Source: Diogma glabrata (lineage: Eukaryota > Arthropoda > Insecta > Diptera > Cylindrotomidae). From it: DNA of 64,000 bases. Under the pieces are notes generated by a model. That model was not told the origin of the DNA, did no database searches, and saw nothing but the letters and a program-made list of their open reading frames with translations. The position numbers were made by a program, and so were the translations under genes. This document shows, one piece after another, positions 32,603 through 46,785 of the stretch (positions within the stretch are counted from its first letter, which is position 1; every line of letters starts with the position of its first letter). The stretch covers positions 155,137,369 through 155,201,368 of the forward strand of contig OY856188.1 of NCBI GenBank assembly GCA_963693315.1, in the 5' to 3' direction.

Positions 32603-33240
32603 ATTCTCCAAAGAGATTGAAGTTAGAGACTTGGGCGTTATTTTTGACAACAAATTTAATTTTAAAAGTCATATTGATAAGGTGATAAGTAGTAGCTATT
32701 CGGTTTTGGGTTTTATTCAAAGACGAGCTAGAAAATTTAATGATCCATTTTTAACAAAGACACTTTATGTGGCTTTATAGTGCAATCGATTTTGGAATAT
32801 GCTAGTGTTGTTTGGTCTCCTTATAGACAAGAAGACATTAATCGTTTCTATACGTTTCTATAAGTGTTCAAAAACAATTTTTGTTATTTGCTCTCAGCCC
32901 TATAGGATTTTCAGATTATAAATTACCTAAATATAAGAATAGGTTGTTATTGATTAGTATGACCACTTTTGAAGATAGAAGAGAAAATTACTAGGCATTA
33001 CTAGGATTTGATTTAATTCGGAAAAATATTAAAATAGAATCTTTGACGAATAGACTTTCAGTTGAACAAGTGAAATGCCAGAGTTTTAACAGAAGAAATT
33101 AATCATTCTAACGACTTTTCTTTAAATGACACAGTTAATAAATGTATAAGAATTTTCAATAAGTACTTACAATGTTTTTTATAATAATGAAGTTAGTAGA
33201 AGTAGTTTTAAGAAAAAAATTGAATCTAAAATGAAAACTC
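32046..33240 (+). pseudogene. Non-LTR RT fragment (copy 2) with C-terminal continuation
   Basis: 32046-32378 repeats the RT blocks of copy 1. After a 145-bp MITE the coding resumes at 32527: KSGYFKYDYEMEEKILQ, EVRDLGVIFDNKFNFKSHI, YSVLGFIQRRARKFNDPF. Further degenerate C-terminal sequence extends to about 33240 (EYASVVWSPYRQ-like, with frameshifts). The MITE sits between MKL and NVG codons with a TAA duplication, so one RT gene was split. Non-functional. Confidence 0.7.
32379..32523. mobile_element. 145-bp PIF/Harbinger-type MITE
   Basis: Terminal inverted repeats GGCGCGCTATACACTTGAGC and its inverse, flanked by TAA at 32376-32378 and 32524-32526. A TWA target duplication is the hallmark of PIF/Harbinger. 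It is inserted in RT coding sequence. A ~24-bp stretch just inside its left end (CTTCGATCTCTTGGAGAATT) is not MITE-like but an inverted copy of RT sequence at 32605-32629, a scar of the inversion seen between the two duplication copies. Confidence 0.7.
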
Positions 33241-33244
33241 TATT

Positions 33245-33395
33245 AATAGGGATCGTGCATTGCTATTTGATTCGATCGTCGCGCTTTAAGTGTTAGGATT
33301 TTTAAATATTGGGGCTTTTATTTTTCAACAATTTTTACGTTTCAATTTAAACGTTAAACACAAATATCGTGATTTTTATTTAATCGTACGATTTA
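33245..33395 (-). mobile_element. Internal-deletion derivative of the RTE-like element
   Basis: 33300-33395 is the reverse complement of the element head (8900-8985: AATATTGGGGCT, AACGTTAAACACAAAT), and 33245-33297 is the reverse complement of its tail (12345-12395: ATCGTGCATT, CGATCGTCGCGC). Head and tail are joined directly, leaving about 150 bp on the minus strand. Confidence 0.7.
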
Positions 33396-33727
33396 AAGAA
33401 AGAAAGAAAAAAAATGTTTACAAAATCACAAGTCCTTTTAACCACCACCTGTAATCGACCACCGAAACTTATTTATTTTCACTCACTAGCAGTGATGCCA
33501 GGGGCCCTATTCTCAAATATCACATCCATTTTCCACATGTGGAATACTGTCAAAATTCATAAAAACGTTCGAAGATTACAATGTATGTATTCTCAAATAT
33601 CCTACCAAGGAAATATTTCCCTACCAAGGGAATATTTCCGAGTGGTTATAAAGTATGTGTAAAAATTCCCCATGTACATCAAATATCAAAAATTTTTAAT
33701 TGTCATTCTTTGTTATATGTTTGAAAA

Positions 33728-34024
33728 TTATATTTGGAAAGTTGTGTTTATTTTATAATTATTATTATTTTGTAAAAATTTATATTGGAAAGTTGTGTTT
33801 ATTTTATAATTATTATTATTTTGTAAAAATTTCATATGGGGCGATATATATTCTATGAACTCTTCGGCCATAGATTTATTAATCCGAAACAATTTAATAA
33901 ATTTATTTTCGGGCAGATCGAAACAATGTTGTCGTTGATGAATACCTCGGGTAAATTCCATTGCCTCTGCCTGTTCCACTGCAGAATTAGCAAAAATAAG
34001 ACCTAATTCATCTAATCCAGCCAT
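33728..34024 (-). pseudogene. Harbinger-like transposase N-terminal fragment
   Basis: From ATG at 34024: MAGLDELGLIFANSAVEQAE, then FDLPENKFIKLFRINKSMAE and EFIEYISPHM. The segment resembles the N-terminus of HARBI1-like transposases (F-L-P-x-x-x-F-x-x-x-F-R-L-x-K). It then runs into two copies of a 17-codon unit created by a 51-bp tandem duplication (33736-33837) and stops. Flanks at 33500-33620 and 34150-34205 carry shared motifs (TCCACATG, CTACCAAGG), likely element ends, but I could not define exact termini. Confidence 0.5.
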
Positions 34025-34214
34025 TTACATTGAAAATTTCATGACAGTAAATAAACAAAATGTCAAAAATAAATTTACCACACAATGAAGTTAGTTTCAA
34101 TTTAAGGGTGGTGAATCAAAAATTACGAATGGTTCGAGAATACGGTTTTAGGTTGGATGTGGAATATGCATGTGGAAAATACAAATTCCCTTGGTAGGGA
34201 ATTTTGACAGATGT

Positions 34215-34640
34215 CCACTAGGGTGTCCCAGAAAAATTAAAATCGTTTTTTTTTACGCATACCCTTTAATTTTTTTTCTTTTATGTCAAAACAACTGTAA
34301 ATAAAATTTCATGCAATTTAAATAACAGTAACCCGTGCCGACTTGCACCTAAACATTTCAATACTTGATTGTGTACTATAGCGCGCATACCTGTTTTAAT
34401 GTGCTTATAATTTCTAAATGTCTTGTCGGTTATACAAATTTTTCTTGAAAAATAAATATGTCTGTCGAACTACGTAGTTCTAAACAAAAAATATACCTAA
34501 AAGGTAACCCAAAACTTCCTTTAAATGGACAAGCTCTCGTATAGTATTGTTGTATAATATATGGTTTTTTAATATAATACATTTCATACGAAAACAAAGA
34601 ACAATTGTTGTGCCAAAAGTGAATAATTCTATAGACACGT
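34215..34640. other. Unassigned AT-rich stretch
   Basis: No ORF or repeat from elsewhere in the window recognised. CTAGGGTGTCCCAGAAAAAT near 34218 looks like a transposon end, but no partner end was found. Confidence 0.3.
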
Positions 34641-34689
34641 TTGGAATGTTATTTTAGATTGAAAACTCAAGACAAAGTGCAAATTCTCT

Positions 34690-34963
34690 GCTGTGATACT
34701 ATAACTGCTTCGAATACACACCGTATGTGTGCGCGTTGAAAAAAATCAATATAGAAAAACTTATTTTCGCTTGCAACCATCACATGTACGAGCTGGTGTT
34801 AAAAAGTCTTTTTGAAGTGAAAATAAAACAAGTGCCTATAATAAGCCCGGACATTCCACTTTTTCAAAACATTATAGATCATTGGCAAAAAGTTGATCTC
34901 CATAAAATAGAATGCTATAGAGAAAAGGTAGAATGGTGTCTGTTTCCAAAATTGATAAATTGA
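34690..34963 (+). pseudogene. Fragment of a multicopy uncharacterised ORF
   Basis: Reads KLIFACNHHMYELVLKSLFE, then PDIPLFQNIIDHWQKVD, stopping at 34963. Just upstream, in another frame, DTITASNTH occurs. I recall DTTASNTG...ACRHHIxE and GPxIxLFKxF from repetitive, uncharacterised insect proteins, probably transposon encoded. There is no start codon and the frame shifts between the two parts. Confidence 0.5.
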
Positions 34964-37315
34964 AAGTAGATTAAATAATAACCTGTAGCCCTGTTCCGGT
35001 ACATCGTGAAATAGGAATTGGGAAATAAATTGTAGCAATTTTTCATAACTAGTATATGTCCGTACCGCGGGAAATAACAAATTCGTATTAGAAAATATTT
35101 CGTTATTTCATTTATTGCACTTTTTTCTCAACTCACAATTCCCAGAGAAATGCCGGAATAGACGTACTGATTATATAAAAAAACAGTCAATTCAAACTGA
35201 AGCGCATGTCCCTCTCTCGAATATTAAAAAAGGCAAAGACTACTATGATTAAATTGAATTAAATTTCCAAATGATTGTTTTTTGGTTTCTCATTAGTATA
35301 AACTTTGATGTCTTTCATCAGGTAGGGCTTTCATTGGGCTTTTTATAGACTTTTCATTTTCAAAATAGCAAATAATTAAATAGATATCGAAATTGATTCA
35401 AATTTATTTAATTGTTTGGAATTAATTATTCAAAAAAATACAATCAAATTCATTGTTTTTCCTTATTCGTTTTACTTGTTTTATCAACAAATTTTAAAAT
35501 AATTCAATTTAAATTAATAAATGTTACTCTATCGAAAGGATAAAACGTTGTATTGGGTTCGTTTTTAATGAATTTTATTCTCTCGAAAATTTGTAACGCT
35601 CGCTTGTTTTCCTTGAAAAATAAAATATTACATTAAACACTTACACAATATATTACTATTGTTTCGATTCTCCATACAACTTGTGGAATAAGAAAGAACT
35701 GCTATAAAGTGGAGCATTAAATCTATTAAAATTGAGAAGGACATTTTTTAAAAGGAGTAAATATGTCTTGATTTCATCATTTTCAAAAAATTTTAATAGC
35801 TCTTTTTCGATACGTTAACGTAAACAACTGCTCAGAAATAAAATAGTGATGCCAAACATCCCAATTTTTTTACTATGTTTAAAAAGGATGGATGCATAGA
35901 GAGCCAACTTAGTAGTACCAGGTGATTTCATTTCTCGTTTCGCAGCATCAAAATATTCCTAAAATTCAGATAACATGGTGGTCCGTTGGGGTTTTCAAAA
36001 CGTACCTATCTCCCTAAGAAATATTTAAACAGCAGAAGGCTTAAATTCTATCGCGGATTTGACAATAGTAAAGCCGATAGATGGCATATGCATTTAAGTA
36101 AAATTACCGGGTGATCGACATCTTTCTGAAGCCTGGTAAAAAATTGGTTGGTGCAACCATTTCAAAATAAGTTTTAATATAAAACGATTCTATTATTAAA
36201 TGTGAAAAATCCCGCACTTTCCAATTTTTTTCCCGCTTTCCCGTTTTATATGAAATATCCCGCAAACGGGAAAAAATCCCGCGATCTGGCAACACTGCTA
36301 CTAGTTAGAAAAAAATTTTCAGTCTCTAGTTAGAAAAAGTTTCACTTTCACATAGATTTTACTATATATTAAAATGACATTTTCGTAGCTTGAAGTAGAA
36401 AAAAACTATTAGTTAACAAGAAATTAGCGATTTTATTTTAATTTATTAGTGGAATTTATAACCTATTTTCATATTTGTTTTACGGAGAGAAGGCAATAAA
36501 ATATTTTATATATTATGCTTAATATATAGTCAATAATAGTTCATAAACCTTAGAGTATACATAAATATAGGGAGAACATAACTTTAAAATTGTATGAAGA
36601 GAGACATAACAAATCGTGATCACTAATATGTCATATTCAATTTCTCTTTTCGCCATTTGCATTTCTGTTTATTTACAACAATAAACTTTTTTATTAAATT
36701 ATAAATTAAAAACAATTAAATAATTTAAAACGAATCGAAAAGTAAAATGTATTCCTTCTAGTTGTGCTAATTTTTATAAAATTAATGAAAATAATTACGA
36801 GAGTATATTAAAGTTATTGTGTTATTTCCAGTGATTTTTTAATAGTTACTACGTTTTCATGAATAGTTCAAAACGATTTGAAAACCAAATTCGAATTGAA
36901 TTCACCATGAAAACATCAACAATTACAGTTTTGAATACTATATATTTTTAAATACGATCTCGATTTTTTTTTGCGATCGTATCCATGGTATAACGAATTT
37001 TCATTTTACCATGAATCGTATCGGTATCCAAATATTCGAAAATACATGAAAACGGAAAACTGGATCGTGTCATGCGCAGTAAAATGTTTATGTTTGTTTT
37101 TAATTACAAAACAACTAATTTCACATAGATTTATAAAATGTTTATTTCCTTAACTTTATTTAAAAGAAAAATACAATATCAAGCATATAAAAATAAAATA
37201 TTGAACACAATTAATGAAACACAATTAAACGCTTTTTGACATTTTGACAGTTTTTCAACACAGTTTTAAAAACGTTTTCAACCCGTTTTCAATCCAATCA
37301 TGAAAACACTACATA
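34964..37315. other. Intergenic, relic-rich, no gene
   Basis: About 34982-35168 has weakly inverted ends (CTGTTCCGGTA and TGCCGGAATAGACGTA), perhaps a small MITE. 35848-36300 has hAT-like end motifs (AGTGATGCCA and TGGCAACACT) without a matching target duplication. 36490-36545 resembles the middle of MITE family A. The remainder is AT-rich without recognisable content. Confidence 0.35.
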
Positions 37316-37738
37316 CCAAGTTTATACCACCGATAGTTTAATAGAATAATAGTTTTTTACTATTAAACTATCGATACATTGGGCGTTTATACCACAAAAT
37401 AGTATTATTCTATCTGTGGTATAAACGCTCAGAATAATATTGACAGATAGAATACGGCTAACGTATTTCAAATTTGAATATAAAATCTTATCAATCGAAA
37501 AGTATTTCAACAAAAAATTATAAACTAATATTAATTTAAAATTAAAACTAAATTTTGAGAGGTTTTGATGTTGCACATTTTTGCAATCGCATGAAATTGT
37601 CTTTTACATTTAACGTTTTGACCGTTACAATTTTTTTGAATATACTATTATACTATCGATCAAAATATACTATTATACTATCCATAATAGTTTAATAGCT
37701 ATATGCTATTATTCTATTATACTACCATGGTGTAAACT
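37316..37738. mobile_element. MITE with ~35-bp inverted ends
   Basis: Left AAGTTTATACCACC...TAGAATAATAG and right CTATTATTCTATTATACTAC...GGTGTAAACTT are imperfect inverted copies. A second internal palindrome (ACTATTAAACTATCGAT) and repeats of GTTTATACCAC lie inside. No ORF. The target duplication is unclear. Confidence 0.55.
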
Positions 37739-37989
37739 TAGTGACAGTTTAAATACGGGATGAGGATTCAATTCTTTTTCGATCTGCATGAAAACGTAGT
37801 AAGTGAATATTTTATAATGGACAAGCAATATTTTTTAACGACACGAACAATTATTTAATTTATGTAAATATTTTCAAAGTATATTATGAAAACTTACTGA
37901 CTAACTATTTCGCTATATGGACAAATTAATTTTGTATTCATAAAATAGCAAAAATTATATGTTTGGTTATAATAAAATCTAAAACGTAA

Positions 37990-39705
37990 CCAAACCGTCA
38001 ATCTTTGTTAATTTTTTTTATACAGTCGCAGGGAGGGTAGCGAAAATCCAAAATTCTACGTCCACGCCGTGCTACCTGGGTAACGCTAACAGAAATAGGT
38101 TGGTGTAGTTGAGAGGGGCAGAGTAAATACTGCTTGTACTCAATGATTCTGCACCATGGCGAGTCATTGGCGCCACAAAACCAATGCAACTCAGCGTCTG
38201 TTCTCCATGTTAGGGGCGGCTTGGGGCGGGCGTCTGTCCGAGAAGAAGCGGATCGCTCCATAAACGTGTAACAAGCATCTGTTCTGCATGTCGTCTGTCT
38301 TGGATCTTGTTGTTTCTGGTGCCTTAAGATGCAGAACGAACCCATTCACCAAAAATTTGGGTTAGGCGAAGAGCCGTAAAAAAATATTTTGGTTATAAAT
38401 TATTTGTCATGAATTCTGTACACTGGCCTCGGATTATCTCGGACTCATTTCCAGAACGACCTCGGAAACTGTACCCGGAGTACGATTTAAAAATGGGAAA
38501 CTGGAACGTGCTAAGCCTTAGAAGACCAGGAGATCTACTAAAACTTACAAACCAAATCGATAGCCACACACTAGATATAGTGGCATTACAAGAACTAAGA
38601 TGGCCAGGGATTGGAATCCACGAAACAGCCATGAAAACGGAGGAGAATTTGGAGTTGGCTTTCTCAAACATCATCGCGTAAATCAACATGTTATTGACTT
38701 TTGCCCAATTAATATGAGGATATGTACAATGAGAATCCACCCGCAAAAATTTAATGTAACGATCATCAATGTTCATGCACTTACTGAAGACAAAGCAGAT
38801 GACATTAAAGACCTGTTATTTCTAGAACTCGAGGAAGTCATCAATAACATCCCACGGCACGATATAAAAATCGTGGTAGGTGACTTCAATGCTCAAATTG
38901 GTAGAAGTGCAGAACTTAAAACACATATCGACCCTAACAGCTTGCATCATACTAGTAACAATAACGGCTTTCGCGCAGCTGAACTGGCTATGATGTATGA
39001 TCTAGTAATATCTAGCACTTTCTTCCCTAATTCACAAGGCAACGTGGAAATCAAATGACGGAAGAACGGAAAATCAAATCGACCACGTCATGATTTCTAA
39101 GAGACACTCTACAAGTGTAACTGACGTTCGATCATACAGAGGTGCTGATATGGACACCGATCATATGCTTGTCATCTTTAAGTACAAGTGCAAGTTGTCA
39201 TCTACATTTAATAGACAAGCTAAAAAGACCGTACCCTGGAATGTCGAAGCATTTAAACATCCGGCAACGCTGAACAGATATCAGGAAATTGTAACGCAAA
39301 GCATAGAAGAGCATGACATCCCGCCTGAGATGCCATTAAACATACAAGAAGAATGGCAAACGCTTCAATCTACCATTATATCCGCAGCACAAACTACAAT
39401 CGGAAAACGACCACCGAGATCACGTAACGAATGGTTGGATGACGAGTGCCACGAAAGCGGTGCGCACAAACAAAAACTACGAGAAAAATGGTTAACAAGG
39501 AACACCCGAAGCATTCAAACTGATTATCTATGCGCCAGAAAATCCTCAGCAAAACTCCTACGGAAAAAAAAACGCGAACACATGAAGAGCTGCATCGAAA
39601 ACATCAACCAACATGCGATCAACGGAAATACGAAAGAGTGCTTTGCCAATGCGCGGAATCTGACTCTTGGATGTACTCCTGCGGATTCTGTCTACGGCAA
39701 AGTCT
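37990..39705 (+). mobile_element. RTE-like non-LTR retrotransposon, copy 2 (5' part)
   Basis: The 5' region (about 37990-38400) matches that of copy 1. The endonuclease is split between frames: MGNWNVLSLRRPGDLLKLTN, TLDIVALQELRWPG (38490-38680), then TIINVHALTEDKADD and KIVVGDFNAQIGRSAELK (to 39058), then NQIDHVMISKR, SYRGADMDTDHMLVIFKY and EWLDDECHESGAHKQKLREK (to 39707). At least two frameshifts occur. RT is missing: at about 39700 the sequence switches to a Gypsy fragment, and only the RTE tail reappears at 40702-40890. Confidence 0.75.
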
Positions 39706-40701
39706 AAAGGTCCCAGGGGAACTATTCATACATCCAAAGGATACGTATCCAGTAGAACCAGCAGATCTGTTGGAACATCTGAAACAGTGGATGCAATCTT
39801 TCATCCCGAAAGATACCCGGAAAGATCCTCAGTCAAATATTTACATTCCAAAAGATCTTTTGGAATGCGATTACGTTTTCGTCAGGATGGATAAGGTAAA
39901 ACCTAGCTTATTACTACCTTATGAGGGTCCATTTGACGTTATTAGGCGTTTCCGGAAAAGTTACATCATTGAAATAAAAGGTAAGAACCAGAATATTTCA
40001 ATTGACCGACTTAAACCTGCGTACATGACCAACTTATTGGACAAGAAACCAAATTCTCGGCATGCAAGATTTAAATTACCTCCGCGTTGCACTAGAGATT
40101 AAGATGAAACAAGGAGATATGATCACACATCTCTCCTTGTTTTTCTTAAGAGGGGAAGTACTGTGGCGGTCAGATGGTCAATAACAAACTCAATATTGGT
40201 AAAATTGTAAAGTACATATATATGTATATGTTTCGATTTCATCCATTTAAATTATTATTTTACTTCATATAAAGAAATCCAGCGAAATTATGGTCCACAA
40301 TATAATTTCAAGAAAGGCAAAATTTGTATCATAAAAATAATATGGTAGATTTAACGGATTTCATGTATGTGTGTTTATTGAAAATCAACAGATTTATTGA
40401 CCCCTATTTAGTCGTAAATAATATTCGTAATATATAATGTATTATCAAGTAATAAAAGAAAAACAGTTTTTTTGAATTATATGAATTTCCAAGATAGAAT
40501 TTGAGAGAACAAATTATTATTATAAAGCTAGCAGTCCAAGAGACAACTTTAGTATTAAGTATATAAATATTTCTTAAAATAAAAATTGTGGAAAATTATT
40601 TAAATATAAATAAAATTGTGTAATGCAAGTGCAAGTGAACTTTATTGGATTTGTAGAAAATTAGTAGAAGTGAATATATTGAACACAATAAATTGACGTC
40701 A
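39700..40701 (+). mobile_element. 3' end of a Gypsy LTR retrotransposon (Gypsy-C)
   Basis: 39703-40102 encodes an integrase C-terminus: VPGELFIHPKDTY, IPKDLLECDYVFVRMDKV, LLPYEGPFDVIRR and SIDRLKPAYM. This is close in motif to the same region of Gypsy-A. A purine tract (AAGAGGGGAAG) precedes an LTR that begins TGTGGCGGTCAG at 40162 and runs to about 40700, with AATAAAAG-type signals inside. The left part of the element is gone. The LTR start resembles that of Gypsy-A (TGTGGCG). Confidence 0.7.
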
Positions 40702-40890
40702 GTTTCCTAGAGAACGGGTGATCGTTAGGTAGACCACGACTGCAATGCTGGACACTGAACTAATGAATAACCTTAAAAATCTTGTGTAATGGTTATTTTG
40801 CCGCTGTTGCGAACTACCATGGTTTTTATTCGAAGCTGATTAGCTCGGCAACGATCCTGCATGGAACATAAACAATAAAATTTTGTGATA
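40702..40890 (+). mobile_element. 3' tail of RTE-like copy 2
   Basis: Matches the tail of copy 1 (12198-12340): ACCACGACTGCAATG, GCTGATTAGCTCGGCAACG, CCTGCATGGA. Its presence right of the Gypsy-C LTR shows that Gypsy-C lies within the RTE-like element and that a deletion removed the RT together with the left part of Gypsy-C. Confidence 0.7.
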
Positions 40891-41518
40891 TTTTTCCAAA
40901 GAATTGAAATATCAAGATTTTTCAACAAGTCCTTAAATATTCTTACTTAAAAGTAACTATTCTAAAATAATTTGGAATAACAATAGAATAATCTTTTTAT
41001 ATATGCGCACTGAAAAAAAAATTGAAGCAATGACAACCTCATCTCGATGCTGGCAGTTAATGTTATTCAAACAAAGAAAAAATATTTGCAAACAACTTCA
41101 CCGTGATTAGGACAACTACACGTTAACATTTTCTTGACAACAGAGTGAGGTTTATTTAAAATATGAAGTGTTATATCCAATATAACAGTAGTTGAATAAA
41201 CTTTATAACTATTTCCATGAAAAAATTTTTTGGCCTCATCTCACGATAAGATTTTTTATTTTAAAAGTGAGGTATTTGAGATTAATTGAACTATTTTTCA
41301 TGTTCACATAAATATTACGTGTGATTGTCTCAACTACATCGTTCTATAATGGTACAGTTGATGAAACAATTTCGTATTTCTATTCGCCATATCTGCCCGC
41401 ACGGTAAGGTTGAGACAACTGCATTTCGATTGGAAATAGAACATGTTTATTTCAGTGCGTATAGGAAAAAAATAAACTATGTACGGAAGGAAATAGAAAT
41501 AAAAAATTACAGTACATA
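40891..41518. other. No gene seen
   Basis: AT-rich. The 64-codon plus-strand frame at 41325-41519 shows no recognisable motif. No repeat shared with the window was noticed. Confidence 0.4.
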
Positions 41519-41847
41519 AGAATTATAAGACACTAGAAATGAATGTATTCAATTAAATAGAATAGAAAATTGCTTTGAAAAGCGATCCATAACAAATGTT
41601 TTATCTCAATTCCGGTCGGTTCGGAAATCGAACCGGCGTCCTTCTGATCAGAGTTTATGGTTAATTATTTAACCAATTCGACCAGCGACGAGATAAAAAC
41701 TCGTTAACCATAAACTCTGGTCAGAAGGACGCCGTTCGATTCCCGACCCGAATTGAGATAAAACATTTGTTACGGATCTTTCGCTTTTTAACGAAATTTT
41801 TCATCCTACTAAATTGAATACATTCACTTCTAGTGTCTTATAATTCT
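41519..41847. repeat. Palindrome of two tRNA-like units (SINE-type)
   Basis: About 330 bp, arms of about 150 bp from AGAATTATAAGACACTAG (41519) to its inverse ending at 41847. On the minus strand the left arm has a pol III A-box-like TGGTCGAATTGG (near 41683-41672) and a B box GGTTCGATTTCC (41634-41623), spaced as in a tRNA. The right arm carries the B-box region in plus orientation (GTTCGATTCCCGACCC, near 41743). Both share AACCATAAACTCTG and CAGAAGGACGCC. Likely tRNA-derived SINE copies in inverted orientation; no intact tRNA cloverleaf is claimed. Confidence 0.6.
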
Positions 41848-44619
<2,772 letters not shown>

Positions 44620-44850
44620 AACGAATCGTGAATGAAAGACTTTTCCCCAAAAAACATGACAGTTGTGATCAGCTGATTTGTATAACGAAAAACTTCAAAT
44701 AATTGTTATTTCTTTCAAATCAAGATTGTTTTGTGTTGTTTTTAGGTTGTTTTTACTATAGTTGCTTTATTATCATTTTTGCAATAAAATTTAATACATA
44801 ATTACTGATTTCTAATTATCATTGCTGTATGTAATCTGTCAAATACATAT
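44620..44850 (-). repeat. Dispersed copy of the foldback centre at 21250-21480
   Basis: Reverse-complement match to 21250-21480: GTGATCAGCTGATTTGTAT, AATAATTGTTATTTCTT, AATTACTGATTTCTAATTAT and GTATGTAATCTGTC. Moderately diverged. No ORF. Confidence 0.65.
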
Positions 44851-44957
44851 ACCAAAATAACGATTTGATGTTTAAGAAAATAGGTCTATATAAGCTTTGA
44901 AATTAAAACGAAATGTCATACTTTGATTTTTTTTATATTCATTATTTATAATTTAAG

Positions 44958-45089
44958 GCCTTTTATCCATATAAAAATGATACAAACATGTATGATGTCT
45001 ATGATTATAATGATATACACAGTATTACCGAAATTCCTACGCTCAAAATGGGTCAACCAGATTATGAGGGTTTCAGTGCAATTGTTTAA
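44958..45089 (+). CDS. Candidate terminal exon, unidentified
   Basis: After a T-rich tract and the acceptor ATAATTTAAG, a frame of 43 codons reads AFYPYKNDTNMYDVYDYNDI, then TEIPTLKMGQPDYEGFSAIV and TAA. Composition (acidic, Tyr-rich, no low-complexity run) is unlike the surrounding DNA, which suggests real coding. The gene and its upstream exons are not identified. It could be chance. Confidence 0.3.
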   Translation, partial: AFYPYKNDTNMYDVYDYNDIHSITEIPTLKMGQPDYEGFSAIV

Positions 45090-45299
45090 GGTCTTTTAGA
45101 GTGAAGAAAAATTTGAATTTTTTTTCTTCAGTTTTATAAAGTTTTTTGCTTTAAAACTTTTAGAAATACGTACTGACTGCTTCAACAAACTTGTCTTTTA
45201 AATTTGGGACTAATCACATAATGGGAAGTTACTGAAAAATTGATCACAAAAGAGTAACCAACACAACTTGCATGGAGGGATCAGTTTTTATTGTTTTTT

Positions 45300-45480
45300 T
45301 ATTTTTTTTTTATTTTTGATCTACGGGTGTGACAACCCCGCGTACTCCAGTCCCTGCTATTGACATACGAGTTAACGTGAGATATCACATACCACTGGCA
45401 ATAGCAGTGAGATATCACTAGCCAAGGTGACATCTTAGGGGTGGTGGCGGATGAATTGTATTCAGTCAACGGTAGCACCC
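45300..45480 (-). repeat. Dispersed SINE/MITE-like repeat, second copy
   Basis: Reverse-complement copy of the repeat at 17140-17310. Its A-rich 3' end is the T-rich tract at 45288-45317. Conservation is highest around GTGATATCTCAC and CAATAGCAGGGACTGGAGTA. Confidence 0.6.
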
Positions 45481-45804
45481 TCATTCTTAGCTGTGAAATA
45501 ATCCTTGATGATGAGACGTTTTTGCTTCCTTGAAGAAACGAGCCTTCATATAACTATGTGTGGGCTTTAATCTTTAAGAAAGACAGTGCGTCACAGGATC
45601 ATGGAATATGCAACCGGCTGGGTTATTGGAACTACATTTTTGTTTTGTTTCAGCAAATTTTTGTAAAAATTTGCTATTTACTTTTTAATTTACTTTTATT
45701 TTCTCTATTCTATCATAAAATATTGGCCTATGTCATATTTTATCAGTGATAGGATTTTTGTTTAGTTATATCCATTCTTTAATAAAAAATATAAAAAAAA
45801 CAAA

Positions 45805-45945
45805 AAAAGAAAGATTTACGTCCATCAACACCTTTGAACGTATGTTGTTGTGGGACCTTGGTCTTAAAAGGTTTTTATGTGTTATTGTGACACATATTGT
45901 AATTCCTACTACACAACACATTTTATTTAAAAAAAAAACTGTTAA
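45805..45945 (+). mobile_element. 3' end of the non-LTR family seen at 2.5-3.1 kb
   Basis: Matches the last ~130 bp of the element ending at 3093: GTTGTTGTGGGACC, GTCTTAAAAGGT, GTGACACATATT, ACTACACAACACATTTTATT and a short A tail. Extremely 5'-truncated copy. Confidence 0.7.
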
Positions 45946-46178
45946 AACTCAAGTTAAATAAATTATAAAAGTGTGTAAACATTTTCTTTCGCCTTGCTGC
46001 AGCGCATTCCATTAACTGATATAAATAACTATTCTATCTTGTCATACTTCAAGAATAGAGATTGACCTAGAAAATGTAACGGATGAAGACAGATGTTTAA
46101 GATTGGGTATTGAAGCTGTTAAAGATTTATGTGATAAATTAGATTTAGATAGAGGTAAATTAAACAAAGAATTAAACT

Positions 46179-46741
46179 TATAGCTGTTCTTGTGGAGCTT
46201 AAAGTGGAGCAGAACAGTGTAGAGTAGAGTAGAGCAGTTAGTAGCTTGATACTTGAATATTTATTGACTCCGAATTGAATTGATTATATGTATATATTTA
46301 ATGCGGCTTCATTGTTTCGATAATTTGTTCCATTTTGATTCCAGGTGAATATTTTTCTTATTTTACCATTCGCAGATGTGAATAAAATTTTGTAGAAAAT
46401 AATAAAACAATCACCAAACATTTACTAAATACCACTGAAACACATTACGTCATTTCACCAAAACATTTATGTGAATTTATTTGCCTTAACATCCTATATT
46501 TTATATTAAATGAATTAAACGAACAACAAATATTTTATATTAGAGACTTAAAAATGCTTAGCAAACTTTTGGCGTGGCGTGTTGATTAAATATCTTACAT
46601 AGAGAGTTCACATTTTTTTCAACATGTTACTTTTCACGAACTGTCAACTAGTTGGCTAGGCGTAAAACCAAAAAACAAATCTCAAAATTAAATTAAGCTA
46701 GTCTCAACCAACTATTATATTTTTAAAGGTAGTTCGCCACA
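46179..46741 (-). repeat. Gypsy-A 3' LTR
   Basis: About 563 bp, same termini as the 5' LTR (51417-51976). Adjoins AACT at 46175-46178. Confidence 0.9.
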
Positions 46742-46758
46742 AACACTCCCCCCCTAGT
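46742..46758 (-). promoter_or_regulatory. Gypsy-A polypurine tract
   Basis: Sense strand ACTAGGGGGGGGAGTGTT immediately before the 3' LTR, the expected plus-strand primer site. Confidence 0.65.
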
Positions 46759-46785
46759 ATGATCGAAGGTGAGACGATATAGAAA

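Noticed and set aside
35848..36300. hAT element between AGTGATGCCA and TGGCAACACT
   Set aside because: End motifs are suggestive, but the flanking 8-mers do not match and no transposase sequence is seen.
41590..41760. Functional tRNA genes
   Set aside because: Box-like motifs are present, but the arms are a palindrome with a degenerate tRNA-like body and I cannot fold a clean acceptor stem or assign an anticodon.
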